DNA from: Gilvimarinus xylanilyticus
GTDB lineage: Bacteria; Pseudomonadota; Gammaproteobacteria; Pseudomonadales; Cellvibrionaceae
NCBI RefSeq assembly: GCF_024195295.1
Contig: NZ_JAMFTH010000002.1
Location: forward strand, 310,001-374,000
Direction: 5' to 3'
Length of the DNA stretch: 64,000 bases
The notes under the pieces were generated by a model. The model ran no database searches, was not told the DNA's origin, and saw only the letters and a program-made list of their open reading frames with translations. The first letter of the stretch is position 1. Each line of letters begins with the position of its first letter. Both the position numbers and the translations under genes were made by a program. Below are positions 53,820 to 62,946 of this stretch, one piece after another.

Positions 53820-55171
53820 TTGAGTTGCTGCCGATTATTATGTTCGCGGTGGTGTGTCTGGCACTGATGCTGGGCTACCCGGTGGCCTTTACCCTGGCGG
53901 GTGTGGCCCTGCTGTTTGCCGGAGGCGGTATTATCGGCGGGGTCTTCGAGCCCGCTTTGCTGCTCACCTTTCCCAATCGCCTGTTCGGCATTATGAGCAA
54001 TTACACCCTGGTCGCGGTGCCCCTGTTTGTGTTTATGGGTGTGATGCTGGAAAAATCCCGTTTGGCCGAAGAGCTGCTGAGCAATATGGCCAAAGCTTGC
54101 GGGCGCCTGCCAGGTGGATTGGGACTGGCGGTAATATTGGTGGGAGCGCTGCTGGCCGCCAGTACCGGTATTGTCGGCGCCACAGTGGTGACCATGGGGC
54201 TGATGTCGCTGCCCACCATGCTGCGCCACGGCTACAATCCCTCTTTGGCAACGGGCACCATTTGCGCCACCGGCACCCTAGGGCAAATTATTCCCCCCTC
54301 TATCGCCCTGGTATTGCTGGGCGATGTCATCTCCAGCGCTTACCAACAGGCCCAGCTGCACCTGGGCGTGCTCAACCTGCAAACCGTTTCGGTGGGCGAC
54401 TTATTTGTGGGTGCGGTAGTGCCCGGGTTGATGCTGGTGGCAATGTATATGGGCTATGTACTTTTGGTCGCCTGGCGACGTCCGGCACAGGCGCCCCGCG
54501 CCCGCTTAGAGACCCATGAACAAACGGTATCGCGTACCCAGCTGCTGCTGTCGCTGGTGCCGGTACTGGTGCTTATTACCCTGGTGCTGGGCTCGATTAT
54601 CACCGGTGTCGCTACCCCCACCGAAGCCGCAGGCGTTGGCGCAGCTGGCGCCCTGGTGCTGGCGGGGCTTAAGAAACAGCTGGATTGGGCACGCCTAAGC
54701 GAGGTGATGACCACCACCACCCGCATCAGCGCAATGATTTTTACCATCTTGATCGGCGCGTCGCTGTTTTCTCTGGTGTTTCGCGGATTCGGCGGCGAAG
54801 AGCTGGTGCACCACCTGTTTGACCAGCTACCCGGCGGCACCCTGGGTGCGGTGCTGGTGGTAATGCTGGTGATATTCCTGCTGGGCTTTATACTCGACTT
54901 TATTGAAATCACCTTTGTGGTGGTGCCTATTGTGGGCCCCGTGCTGTTGGCCATGGGCGTAGACCCGGTGTGGCTGGGTATTATGATCGCCATTAACCTA
55001 CAGACCTCGTTTTTAACCCCGCCGTTTGGCTTTGCCCTGTTTTATCTGCGCGGGGTCGCGCCCGAATCCGTTCCCACCGCCGCAATTTATCGCGGCGTTG
55101 CACCCTTTATTGTCTTACAATTACTATTATTACTGGCGCTGGCGCTCTGGCCCCAATTGGTGATTAGCTAG
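53816..55171 (+). CDS. TRAP transporter large permease (DctM type)
   Basis: A 451-aa membrane subunit catalysing sodium- or proton-coupled uptake of organic acids, with about 12 TM helices. Recognisable pieces: LMLGYPVAFTLAGVALLFAG, VPLFVFMGVMLEKS, ATGTLGQIIPPSIALVLLGD and LQTSFLTPPFGFALFYLRGV. GTG start overlaps the small subunit stop (GTGA), so an upstream open extension is not used. Long-loop members transport keto acids or mannitol/chloroaromatics; substrate unknown. Confidence 0.94.
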   Translation: MIELLPIIMFAVVCLALMLGYPVAFTLAGVALLFAGGGIIGGVFEPALLLTFPNRLFGIMSNYTLVAVPLFVFMGVMLEKSRLAEELLSNMAKACGRLPGGLGLAVILVGALLAASTGIVGATVVTMGLMSLPTMLRHGYNPSLATGTICATGTLGQIIPPSIALVLLGDVISSAYQQAQLHLGVLNLQTVSVGDLFVGAVVPGLMLVAMYMGYVLLVAWRRPAQAPRARLETHEQTVSRTQLLLSLVPVLVLITLVLGSIITGVATPTEAAGVGAAGALVLAGLKKQLDWARLSEVMTTTTRISAMIFTILIGASLFSLVFRGFGGEELVHHLFDQLPGGTLGAVLVVMLVIFLLGFILDFIEITFVVVPIVGPVLLAMGVDPVWLGIMIAINLQTSFLTPPFGFALFYLRGVAPESVPTAAIYRGVAPFIVLQLLLLLALALWPQLVIS

Positions 55172-55273
55172 TGGGCAACACCTAATACGGGAACCCGGGC
55201 AGCCTTTGCCTGTCGTTAAAGCATTCCCGTATGCTTTGATGTATCGACCACATACAACCTAAAGGTAAACCAC

Positions 55274-55672
55274 ATGGCCATGCACGGTCTGGACGACGAC
55301 CCCACCCCCCACGGCGAACTCACCCTGCAAACCCTGTCTATGCCCGCCGACACCAACCCCTACGGGGATATTTTTGGCGGCTGGCTAATGTCGCAAATGG
55401 ACATAGGCGGCGCGATTTTAGCGCAGGATATTGCCGGTGGGCGTGTTACCACCGTTGCCGTGGGCAGCATGGTGTTTTTGCGCCCGGTGCCCGTGGGCGC
55501 CACGGTAAGTGTTTACGCCGAACAAATCGAAGTAGGGCGCTCGTCCATTCGAATTATGATTGAGGTGTGGATTAAAGATCACCGCAACAGTGAAGTGGCG
55601 AAAGTCACCGAGGGCGAGTTTGTTTACGTGGCCATTGATGATAACGGCCGCACCCGCCCCGTCGAGCGCTAA
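55274..55672 (+). CDS. yciA: Acyl-CoA thioesterase YciA
   Basis: A 132-aa cytoplasmic hotdog-fold thioesterase. The YciA/BACH signature is intact: LSMPADTNPYGDIFGGWLMS with the catalytic Asp in NPYGDIFGGWLMSQMD, followed by VGSMVFLRPVPVGATVSVYA. Start ATG behind AAAGG. It follows the TRAP gene by 102 bases and may be transcribed separately. Confidence 0.93.
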   Translation: MAMHGLDDDPTPHGELTLQTLSMPADTNPYGDIFGGWLMSQMDIGGAILAQDIAGGRVTTVAVGSMVFLRPVPVGATVSVYAEQIEVGRSSIRIMIEVWIKDHRNSEVAKVTEGEFVYVAIDDNGRTRPVER

Positions 55673-55707
55673 AACCCAAGCAAATTGCCAGGTAGTAGGC
55701 CATGCAC

Positions 55708-55840
55708 AAAAGTAGGTAACAGTTCGCTGCGCCAAAACGCCCAGCTCTGCGGTGGAAAAACTTGAAATAGACCCACTATTGCAGCATTTTTCCGTCTTGA
55801 TCTGGTCATTTTGGTTGTGCTCCTTTGTCACCTAACTTTA
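55708..55840. repeat. Possible miniature inverted-repeat element
   Basis: Two imperfect inverted ends (AAAAGTAGGTAACA and TGTCACCTAACTTTA, sharing the ACCTA...CTTT core) flank about 105 bases with no gene. Target duplications were not seen. Confidence 0.35.
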
Positions 55841-55865
55841 CCCACGGCCCACTAGCTGACAAAAA

Positions 55866-55888
55866 GCGCGCAATATTGGCGCGCCTTT
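55866..55888 (+). terminator. Weak hairpin terminator before the cytochrome b561 gene
   Basis: GCGCGC/GCGCGC stem with a seven-base AT loop followed by CTTTC; T tract is short, so termination is uncertain. Confidence 0.5.
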
Positions 55889-55977
55889 CATCCTTTTCTC
55901 ACAGTTCTTAACCGCAGTACCGCTCTTTCTCTGATAGCTTATACTCAGTTAACCACAAGCTTGATTAGGACACCCAC

Positions 55978-56538
55978 ATGCTGCGGGATAAGCGCGAAGG
56001 CTTCGGCCTGGTATCCATCGCCGTTCACTGGCTTAGCGCCCTGGCGATCATTTTTTTATTCGGCTTAGGGCTGTATATGACCAGCCTTAGCTACTACGAA
56101 CCCTGGTACCACAAGGGGCCCACACTGCACGTCAGTGTTGGTCTGCTACTGTTTGCGCTGACCCTGATGCGGGTTATCTGGCGCCTTGTTAACCCCAAAC
56201 CGGCCGCACTGCCCAATCACACCCCGGTCATGCGTCTGGGCGCTAGCGCGATTAAAGTGTTGCTATACGCGCTATTGTTTACGCTGCTGATCACCGGCTA
56301 CTTAATAAACACCGCCGAGGGCAAAGGCGCCGAAATCTTTGGCCTTGTCACCATACCCGCACTGATCGAGCTGGGCCCCGACACCGTAGATCTTGCCGGA
56401 AGCGTGCACCTGATTTTCGCCTGGAGCATTATCGTGCTCGCGGCTCTGCATGGCGGCGCTGCACTGTTGCACCACTTTTACCATCGCGATAAAACATTAG
56501 TCCGTATGTTAAAACCCGTTAAAACCGATTCCCATTAA
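55978..56538 (+). CDS. Cytochrome b561 family membrane protein
   Basis: A 186-aa di-haem membrane cytochrome transferring electrons from ubiquinol across the inner membrane. Four TM helices; haem-ligand histidines at SIAVHWLSALAI (TM1), HKGPTLHVSVGLLL (TM2), and HLIFAWSIIVLAALHGGAAL (TM4). The partner YceI gene follows by 25 bases, matching the E. coli yceJ-yceI order. Confidence 0.93.
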   Translation: MLRDKREGFGLVSIAVHWLSALAIIFLFGLGLYMTSLSYYEPWYHKGPTLHVSVGLLLFALTLMRVIWRLVNPKPAALPNHTPVMRLGASAIKVLLYALLFTLLITGYLINTAEGKGAEIFGLVTIPALIELGPDTVDLAGSVHLIFAWSIIVLAALHGGAALLHHFYHRDKTLVRMLKPVKTDSH

Positions 56539-56563
56539 ATGAAATACCATCAAGGAGATACAC

Positions 56564-57166
56564 ATGAACGCATTTAAAACTCTGGCCAAATCAGCCGCCG
56601 CTGCCGCGATTATTACCAGCGCCAGCTTAACCGCCAGCCAGGCCCTGGCCGATGACTATGTCATCGACACCAAAGGCGCCCACGCCGCCATCAACTTTAA
56701 AATTAAGCACCTGGGTTACAGCTGGCTGACTGGCCGCTTTAACACCTTCAGCGGTAACTTCAGTTACGACCCCGCCGATGTGGCGGCCAGCAGAATCAAT
56801 GTCACCATCGACACCACCAGCATTGACAGCAACCACGCCGAGCGCGATAAGCACTTGCGCGGCGGCGACTTTCTGGAGGTGAGCAAATACCCCGAAGCCA
56901 AATTTGTCAGTAAAAGCATTACCGACATTGACGACGACGGCGAAGAGTTCGACGTAGTGGGCGACTTAACCCTGCACGGCGTGACCAAAGAAATCACCAT
57001 TGAAGTGGAAAAAGTCGGTGAAGGTAAAGACCCCTGGGGCGGCTACCGCGTCGGCTTTGAAGGCGAAACCACCATTATGCTGAAAGACTTTGGTATCGAC
57101 TACGACCTGGGCCCAGCCTCACGTTCGGTTGAGCTGGAACTGCATGTGGAAGGTATTAAGCAGTAG
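56564..57166 (+). CDS. yceI: YceI-family periplasmic lipocalin-like protein
   Basis: A 200-aa exported protein with signal peptide to about residue 29 (ASQALA) and a YceI lipocalin-like barrel that binds polyisoprenoids or ubiquinone-type lipids. Family text: YVIDTKGAHAAINFKIKHLG, RDKHLRGGDFLEVSKYPEAK, LHGVTKEITIEVE and DYDLGPASRSVELELHVEG. It should work with the adjacent cytochrome b561. A terminator follows. Confidence 0.94.
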   Translation: MNAFKTLAKSAAAAAIITSASLTASQALADDYVIDTKGAHAAINFKIKHLGYSWLTGRFNTFSGNFSYDPADVAASRINVTIDTTSIDSNHAERDKHLRGGDFLEVSKYPEAKFVSKSITDIDDDGEEFDVVGDLTLHGVTKEITIEVEKVGEGKDPWGGYRVGFEGETTIMLKDFGIDYDLGPASRSVELELHVEGIKQ

Positions 57167-57578
57167 GTTAGACAGTCTGACGTCGGATGTCTGAGGTCAG
57201 ATGCGGCTGAACGCTGAACGGTTCAGCTTAAAGCTCAGCCAGCCTGCGGGCTGGCTTTTTTGTGTCCGCTGTAGACAACAGCGCCATAATGTTAAACATC
57301 CCGCCCCGCTTTCTTGCGCCTACTCCGAGCGTCATCTACTATACTCCCGCAAGGCTTATGTTGACACGACTGCGCCAGGGACCCACGCAATTCATCTCAG
57401 AAACAATATCCCCCCGAGGGATTTCCCTTCGCGTCATAGACTGACGACCCATTCCAAAACCTTGCCGTAGGTAGCACAGCCGTTTGTGTACCCAAAAACA
57501 GCTTGAAACTAAAGCCATTTATAAATCGATGCGATTTTATTAGGTGACGCTCTAAACAGACCAGTAGGAAGGAACTCT
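57167..57578. other. Intergenic region with one terminator
   Basis: 412 bases: the YceI terminator at 57237-57261 near the left end, then upstream sequence of the DUF1254 gene. No gene or other structure seen in the rest. Confidence 0.6.
57237..57261 (+). terminator. Rho-independent terminator of the cytochrome b561-YceI operon
   Basis: AGCCAGCC/GGCTGGCT stem, four-base loop, then six T. Confidence 0.9.
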
Positions 57579-58652
57579 ATGATCTCTTTAATCTCGCTGC
57601 GAATTAACCCTCGCATTATTGCCACCTCCATACTCACCGCCGCACTAACCTTGCCCTTGACTCTGCAAGCCGATGACAGCGTCCCCGTCACCGATGAAAA
57701 CTTCGCCTACGCCATGACTGACTTGGCGATGCAAAAAGAGTTTGTACAGGGCGCCGATAACACCTGGAACCACCACCGCAAACCTATGCCCCTTGACGAA
57801 CAACCGGCGCCATTAATGAACCGCGATACTCTCTATTCATTCGCCATTCTCGACGGCCGTGGCGATGTCGCAATAACGCTTCCAGAGAACGATGGTCGCT
57901 ATATGTCACTGCACATTATGAATCACGACCATATAACCAACCGCGTACTCTATGGCCCCGGCCGCTATGTACTGCCTGCCGATGAAACGTCAGACTTTTA
58001 TTACGCCAATGTGCGTATGCAGCTTGATGCCAGTAACCCGGCGGATGTCGCCAAGGTGAACAACTATCAGGATCAGCTAAAAGTAGAGCACCTAAACGGC
58101 TACCAACCTGAGTCTTTTCAGGTAACCCAATGGGATATGGATGACTTTACCAAGGTGCGCGATAAATACGTTGAACTCGCGCAAAAACAAGGCGTCACCG
58201 GAACCATGGGTACGGTTAAACATCCGGTATCGCTGGAGGCGCGCAATCGCGGCGTCGCTATTGCCACGGGCTTGTTACCCGATAAAGATGCGGTTTATTT
58301 TACTGCCAAGCACGACGTAAAAATGGGAAAAGCTTATAAAGCCACCTTTGAGGTACCAAAGCTGTCCGATCCTGAACTCGGATTTTTTTCCATCACGATT
58401 TATGGCGAAGACCAATACCTAAAAACAGACCAAGGTTCCATTCTTAACAATAAAACCATCAAGCTAAACCCCGACGGCAAAACCTTTGATGTCTGGTTTG
58501 TGCCGGAAAGTGAATTTGGCAAAGGTAACTATCAGAATGAAGTCATTATCCCCACCGCACCTTTTTGGACTTGTTTCCGAGTGTATATGCCGAGCGAATC
58601 GGTACAGCAGGGTGAGTACAAATTGCCACCATTGATCGAACAGAAAGACTAA
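57579..58652 (+). CDS. Secreted DUF1254/DUF1214 protein
   Basis: A 357-aa exported protein. Signal peptide to about residue 30 (LTLPLTLQA). The first half has the DUF1254 pattern (NFAYAMTDLAMQKEF, PLMNRDTLYSFAILD, YMSLHIMNHDHITNRVLYGP); the last third matches DUF1214 (ELGFFSITIYGEDQYLKTDQ, ending PFWTCFRVYMPSESV). Function of these domains is unproven. It is followed 137 bases later by a longer relative. Confidence 0.9.
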   Translation: MISLISLRINPRIIATSILTAALTLPLTLQADDSVPVTDENFAYAMTDLAMQKEFVQGADNTWNHHRKPMPLDEQPAPLMNRDTLYSFAILDGRGDVAITLPENDGRYMSLHIMNHDHITNRVLYGPGRYVLPADETSDFYYANVRMQLDASNPADVAKVNNYQDQLKVEHLNGYQPESFQVTQWDMDDFTKVRDKYVELAQKQGVTGTMGTVKHPVSLEARNRGVAIATGLLPDKDAVYFTAKHDVKMGKAYKATFEVPKLSDPELGFFSITIYGEDQYLKTDQGSILNNKTIKLNPDGKTFDVWFVPESEFGKGNYQNEVIIPTAPFWTCFRVYMPSESVQQGEYKLPPLIEQKD

Positions 58653-58789
58653 AGCCGTTTTTCGCAAAAAGCTGCCCGAATTTTAGGACGAAGGATAAAT
58701 AGAGCAGGACGATCTATTTATCTGCCGAGTTAATAGTTCCATAAACTCAATAGACAGTAATGTCATTAATTTTCATCAAGGGAAAGAAA

Positions 58790-60364
58790 ATGAAACTACC
58801 TAATCTCATAACCGCAGGCGCATTGTTATTAAGCACGCTTAGCTTTGTAGGCTGCGGCCCAGACGCACTCAACCATGCCAACGCCGCCGACAACAGTGGC
58901 AACCAAGAGGCGCAGAAAAATCGTTTTGAATCGCTGGCCAACAGTGCCATGGATCACAATCGCCCCACTGCCGAATCTGCCGAGCAATTACAAGATGAGT
59001 TATTGTTTCAGCGCGCCACCCAGGCGTACCTTTGGGCGATGCCGATGATTAACACCATGGGCATGTACGATGGCTTCAAAGAAGTCTACGGTGCCGATTA
59101 CAACCAAATGGCCATTTGGGAAAAACGGCTGGACGCCAAGACTCATATCACCACGCCAAACTCTGATTTAATTTACGGTATTAGCTGGGCCAACCTTGCC
59201 AAAACGGGGCCATTGGTACTCGATGCGCCGCCCAAACTGCAAGGCATTTTGCTCGACATGTGGCAACGCCCCATTCCTGTGGACGGCGGCAAGTTCTTTG
59301 GCGATCTCGGCTTGCCTGGCCCCGATGAAGGCAAGGGCGGCAAGTTCCTGCTGCTGCCGCCGGGCTACGACGGCGAGATACCCAAAGATCACTACGTCTA
59401 CCGCTCTGGCACCAACAATGTGTTTATTTTTTTGCGGTCATTCTATCAATCGCTCGATAATATTCAGCCCGCGGTTGATGTGTTAGAAAAAACCAAAATT
59501 TATCCATTGGGAAAACAAGCCGACGCCAAGCCCATGAAGTTTCACTACGCCTCGGGCAAGCGCCACGATATGTTGCCGCGTACCGACATCGAAGCCTTCG
59601 AGCAATTAAAATGGCTACTGGATGCCGAGGGAAGCAATCTTGCCGACGCCGATGGATTAGCCATGCTCGCCGGTATGGGCATTGTGCAAGGCAAACCCTT
59701 CGAGCCCGATACACACGAGCAGGAAATCCTCAATGCCGCCGCATCAACGGCCTACAAAATGTCCCGCGTGATCGGCATGCAAGATCACGTCGGCGATGTG
59801 GATTTTAGAGTGTACGAAGATCGCCAGTGGCTCAACCCCATTAACAATCTCGATTCACGCTACCCTAACTCCCATGTTGACCTGGGCTGGACCGATGCAA
59901 CACACGGTTTCCGCAACGTCGATGCACGTGCCTGGATGTTCACCGATTACTACTCAATCAGCCCCGGCATGGTATCAATGACACCCGGCAAGGGCGCGTT
60001 CTATATGATTGCGTTTAAAGATGGCGATGGCGAATGGCTCGACGGAGAACACAGCTACACAGTCCGACTGCCTAAAGACATTCCCGCCGCGCTGTTCTGG
60101 TCGGTCACCTTGTATGAAGCGGAAAACGCATCCGGCCTCGACAACGGCCAACCATTCCCGTCACTGGGAAAACTCAACAAACCCGCGCAAGAGGCCGACG
60201 GCAGCACCATCTTACACCTGGGCCCCAAAGCGCCTGAAGGTAAAGAGAGCAACTGGCTCGCCACAGTTCCCGGTAAAGGCTACTTTGTCATCTTGCGCCT
60301 GTATGCCCCCACGGAGCCCGCTATCAACCTGACTTGGAAACCCGGGGATATCGAAAGAAAATAA
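58790..60364 (+). CDS. DUF1254-DUF1214 lipoprotein
   Basis: A 524-aa lipoprotein (lipobox VGC near residue 22). DUF1254 region (YLWAMPMINTMGMYDGFKEV, then TTPNSDLIYGISWANLAKTG and VLDAPPKLQGILLDMWQRPI), DUF1214 in the C-terminal third (YTVRLPKDIPAALFWSVTLY, ending FVILRLYAPTEP). The ATG at 58790 lies behind AAGGGAAAG; ten further codons upstream are open. With the gene before it, a two-gene unit of related proteins closed by a terminator. Confidence 0.92.
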   Translation: MKLPNLITAGALLLSTLSFVGCGPDALNHANAADNSGNQEAQKNRFESLANSAMDHNRPTAESAEQLQDELLFQRATQAYLWAMPMINTMGMYDGFKEVYGADYNQMAIWEKRLDAKTHITTPNSDLIYGISWANLAKTGPLVLDAPPKLQGILLDMWQRPIPVDGGKFFGDLGLPGPDEGKGGKFLLLPPGYDGEIPKDHYVYRSGTNNVFIFLRSFYQSLDNIQPAVDVLEKTKIYPLGKQADAKPMKFHYASGKRHDMLPRTDIEAFEQLKWLLDAEGSNLADADGLAMLAGMGIVQGKPFEPDTHEQEILNAAASTAYKMSRVIGMQDHVGDVDFRVYEDRQWLNPINNLDSRYPNSHVDLGWTDATHGFRNVDARAWMFTDYYSISPGMVSMTPGKGAFYMIAFKDGDGEWLDGEHSYTVRLPKDIPAALFWSVTLYEAENASGLDNGQPFPSLGKLNKPAQEADGSTILHLGPKAPEGKESNWLATVPGKGYFVILRLYAPTEPAINLTWKPGDIERK

Positions 60365-60387
60365 TCGCTAAATAGTAGATAAATAGT

Positions 60388-60413
60388 AAGCCAGCCTTCG
60401 GGCTGGCTTTTTT
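60388..60413 (+). terminator. Rho-independent terminator of the DUF1254 pair
   Basis: Nine-bp stem AAGCCAGCC/GGCTGGCTT closed by TTCG, running into six T. Confidence 0.92.
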
Positions 60414-60444
60414 ATGTGTACAAAAATTTGATCGATTCACCCGT

Positions 60445-61479
60445 TTAGCGTAATAACTTTCGCTTTAGCCAAGTTTGCATGGGCTTTTCTACCCAGCGCC
60501 AAATAAGCCACGACGCCAGCAACATAAACGCCAGCACCCCGGCTATCAGAGCCCAAGCTGGCACATAGGTATGCCAGGCGTTAAACATCATAAAGCCGAC
60601 GTTTTCGTGCAATAGATATAACGGGTAAGTGAGTACGCCCAGGTAATAAAACCGTGGGTCGCGCAATAAACCGTTTTTACGTAAAGCCACCAGCGCTAAG
60701 AATGCGTAAAACAGTAAGGTGGCGCCAGCGACAATCCAGGCTTTAAATTCCACCTGATAAAAGTCCGTGAGAATTTGGGCAAACACCTGATTCTGGCGCA
60801 CACAGAAAATAATGCTCAGCAATACCAGTAAGCCGTAGCCCCAGTTAAAACCGTGTAGTCGAATTAAATAGAGTACGCAGCCGCAGGCAAAGTAGCCCGC
60901 CCAATGCGGAAAGCCCACAACAAAGGTTGCTACGCTTGTCGCCAGCGAAGTGCTCAGGCCAATAATAGACCCCACTAACACCGCGCCACAAAACCAGGGT
61001 AAAAAGCGAATCCAACGCAGCCAGACCATAACCAGCACCAGCGCGTAGAATTTAAGCTCCATCCACAGAGTCCAGTAAACCCCATCCACCAAAGGGACAT
61101 CCAACCCGCTTTGCAGCATGGTCAGGTTAATGAGCACATCGGTCCAGGGCAGCTGAAACGCCTCTTGGGAAAATACCACCGCCGCTCCAGCGGTTAGCAA
61201 AACGCACAGCCAATAGGCTGGGTAAAGACGGATAAAGCGCGACAGAACAAACTTGCGCGGCTCTCCATCCTTGGCGCTGAGCAAGATGACAAAACCGCTG
61301 ATAATAAAAAAGAAGTTAATACCCAAGTACATATAGCGGCTGTACTCGCCAAAGCCTTCGGTGCGCGGCTGAGGTGAAAAATCGAGCATCCAACCCACGA
61401 AGGTGTAGTGAAACAAGACCACTAACACCGCCGAAACCAGACGCAACAGATCTATCTCGTAAAATCGATTACCCTGCAC
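60445..61479 (-). CDS. Acyltransferase family 3 membrane protein (OafA/YrhL type)
   Basis: A 344-aa inner-membrane acyltransferase with about ten TM helices, adding acetyl or other acyl groups to exported sugars. The family start is clear: YEIDLLRLVSAVLVVLFHY with the catalytic-type His, then FFFIISGFVILLSAK and SRFIRLYPAYWLCVL, and near the end TYPLYLLHENVGF. No sugar-polymer genes are adjacent, so its target is unknown. Confidence 0.9.
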   Translation of the reverse strand: MQGNRFYEIDLLRLVSAVLVVLFHYTFVGWMLDFSPQPRTEGFGEYSRYMYLGINFFFIISGFVILLSAKDGEPRKFVLSRFIRLYPAYWLCVLLTAGAAVVFSQEAFQLPWTDVLINLTMLQSGLDVPLVDGVYWTLWMELKFYALVLVMVWLRWIRFLPWFCGAVLVGSIIGLSTSLATSVATFVVGFPHWAGYFACGCVLYLIRLHGFNWGYGLLVLLSIIFCVRQNQVFAQILTDFYQVEFKAWIVAGATLLFYAFLALVALRKNGLLRDPRFYYLGVLTYPLYLLHENVGFMMFNAWHTYVPAWALIAGVLAFMLLASWLIWRWVEKPMQTWLKRKLLR

Positions 61480-61660
61480 TTATTTTTCTCCCGTATTCAA
61501 GCATAACGAGCAGTGTAACGGGATCAAATCAGCACTGATAGTTAATATCTGTTAACTATTGGAATAATGAAAATATTTTTCGTCCACATTCTCGGGTGAG
61601 AACACTTCCTGTAACAACACGACAATAACTTTATGAAACGAGTTACCCACGCATCCTTTG

Positions 61661-62302
61661 CTAAAAATCAAACCCAGTTTCAAACGGCAAGACCAACTGC
61701 TCGGGGGTGCGATAACACTTGAACTTACGCCATGGCCTAACCACTTCATTCCCTCGACCACCAGGATCCAACGGTAATGGCCTCTGGCAATCGGCTAAAA
61801 TTCTTACTTTCTGAAAACGCCGGTAGCCTTGCGACCGCGATAGCTTCAAAAACCGTGCGACGGTCAGCATTCTATTGCCATTAAGCTCCAACACCAAAAG
61901 CCAAGCATTGCCCAGACTCATTCCTTGTTCAGAGAGTTTATAGGCTTCTCGCTGCTCTCGCTCGCTCCGTACAAACTCATCCGGAACGCCGTTACCGCTG
62001 GGTAGACGCTCGTATAAATTGGCTTCGCTTTCGCTCCAAGGGCAATCCATGCTTTTCGCGTAACGCACCGTCGTTTCGGCGTACTTCACCAGCTTTTGAT
62101 AAGTGAACTTTAGCACCAAGTCCCTGTGCTCAGGGTTATCAAAATTAAATTCGATCGTGTAACGATCTTCCACCTCGAGCGCCATTAACCATAGTTCATT
62201 GCTAACATCACCAATACTGTGTTCACCGCCCGTGCAGCGAGCTATTCGGGCAATGCTTTTCCTACAATCCCGCACAAATCGCTCGTAAGCTGAAAGCCTC
62301 AT
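61661..62302 (-). CDS. Sigma-70-like orphan regulatory protein
   Basis: A 213-aa protein not matched to a named family. The N-terminal half resembles sigma region 2 (GDVSNELWLMALEVEDRYTI, then FTYQKLVKYAETTVRYAKSM) and the C-terminal part has an HTH-like pattern (VARFLKLSRSQGYRRFQKVR). The polar linker in between holds ERLPSGNGVPDEFV. Start 62302 is at MRLSAYERF behind AAGGGACG. DNA binding is inferred. Isolated gene. Confidence 0.68.
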   Translation of the reverse strand: MRLSAYERFVRDCRKSIARIARCTGGEHSIGDVSNELWLMALEVEDRYTIEFNFDNPEHRDLVLKFTYQKLVKYAETTVRYAKSMDCPWSESEANLYERLPSGNGVPDEFVRSEREQREAYKLSEQGMSLGNAWLLVLELNGNRMLTVARFLKLSRSQGYRRFQKVRILADCQRPLPLDPGGRGNEVVRPWRKFKCYRTPEQLVLPFETGFDF

Positions 62303-62946
62303 GAAACGTCCCTTTATGTAGCCAATTGAGAGCAAGCCTACAAAGGCGCTGTTACAGTTTCGGGTAAGTGAATCCGCCGCTGCACACCAAAATCAGCAGC
62401 CCCAAAAGCACTCTATTTGGCCAGACTTATGGTTATCAGTGCACGATTAGCAAACCACACAAAGGAGTATTTATGCAGTCCTTGTCACGTTAACGCCAAC
62501 TGGCAACCAAAGTGCAGGCGTTTATTGATTATTTAGATGTGTTTGGGGAGAAACCGTATGGGGAGAAAGAGATTTAGCGCTGCCGCTAAACTTAAAGTAA
62601 ACCGTCATTTTTAAATGTGACTTATAGTCCGTAGACCTTGCAGCCTAGGCGTACAACAATACTCCTGTAACCACCACAGAGCTGCTCTTATTTGCAGGCA
62701 GGAGCCTATAGGCCCTTGATTTGTTCAAACTTCCCCGGCGGCGGAAAGCGCCAAGGCACCCGAAATGCTGCACCGCCCAACAAACGCTGTGATTGATCAA
62801 TGATGGCGGGCCACCAGCGAACGATTTGGTAGGCTTTATCCCAATAAGACACATTAGACCATTGCTTGGCTAGACAAAATACTGTTAGCCCTGCGCGGCG
62901 GATAGCCAGCAAACCCATACATTCTTTGTTCAGATCAAGGGCAGCC
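62303..62946. other. Intergenic region with a gene remnant
   Basis: 644 bases: upstream sequence of the sigma-like gene, a short remnant at 62497-62577, and a 70-codon minus ORF (62706-62918) that adjoins the Fic gene but has no recognised relatives. Confidence 0.5.
62497..62577 (+). pseudogene. C-terminal remnant resembling a LysR-type regulator
   Basis: The frame QLATKVQAFIDYLDVFGEKP resembles the end of LysR-type regulators (the usual KVRAFIDFL run before the stop). A nearby ATG at 62473 behind AAAGGAG stops after six codons in another frame. It looks like a decayed gene end, but the match is short. Confidence 0.4.

Larger units (their letters stand above)
55673..55977. other. Intergenic region with an imperfect inverted-repeat element
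   Basis: 305 bases between yciA and the cytochrome gene. AAAAGTAGGTAACA (55708) and TGTCACCTAACTTTA (55826) form imperfect inverted ends around 133 bp, and a GCGCGC hairpin with weak T run (55866-55888) follows. A 46-codon minus ORF inside is not convincing as a gene. Confidence 0.45.

Noticed and set aside
62706-62918. 70-codon minus-strand ORF next to the Fic gene
   Set aside because: Some hydrophobic text (YQIVRWWPAIIDQ) looks protein-like, but there is no good ribosome site and no recognised family; kept only as a remark.
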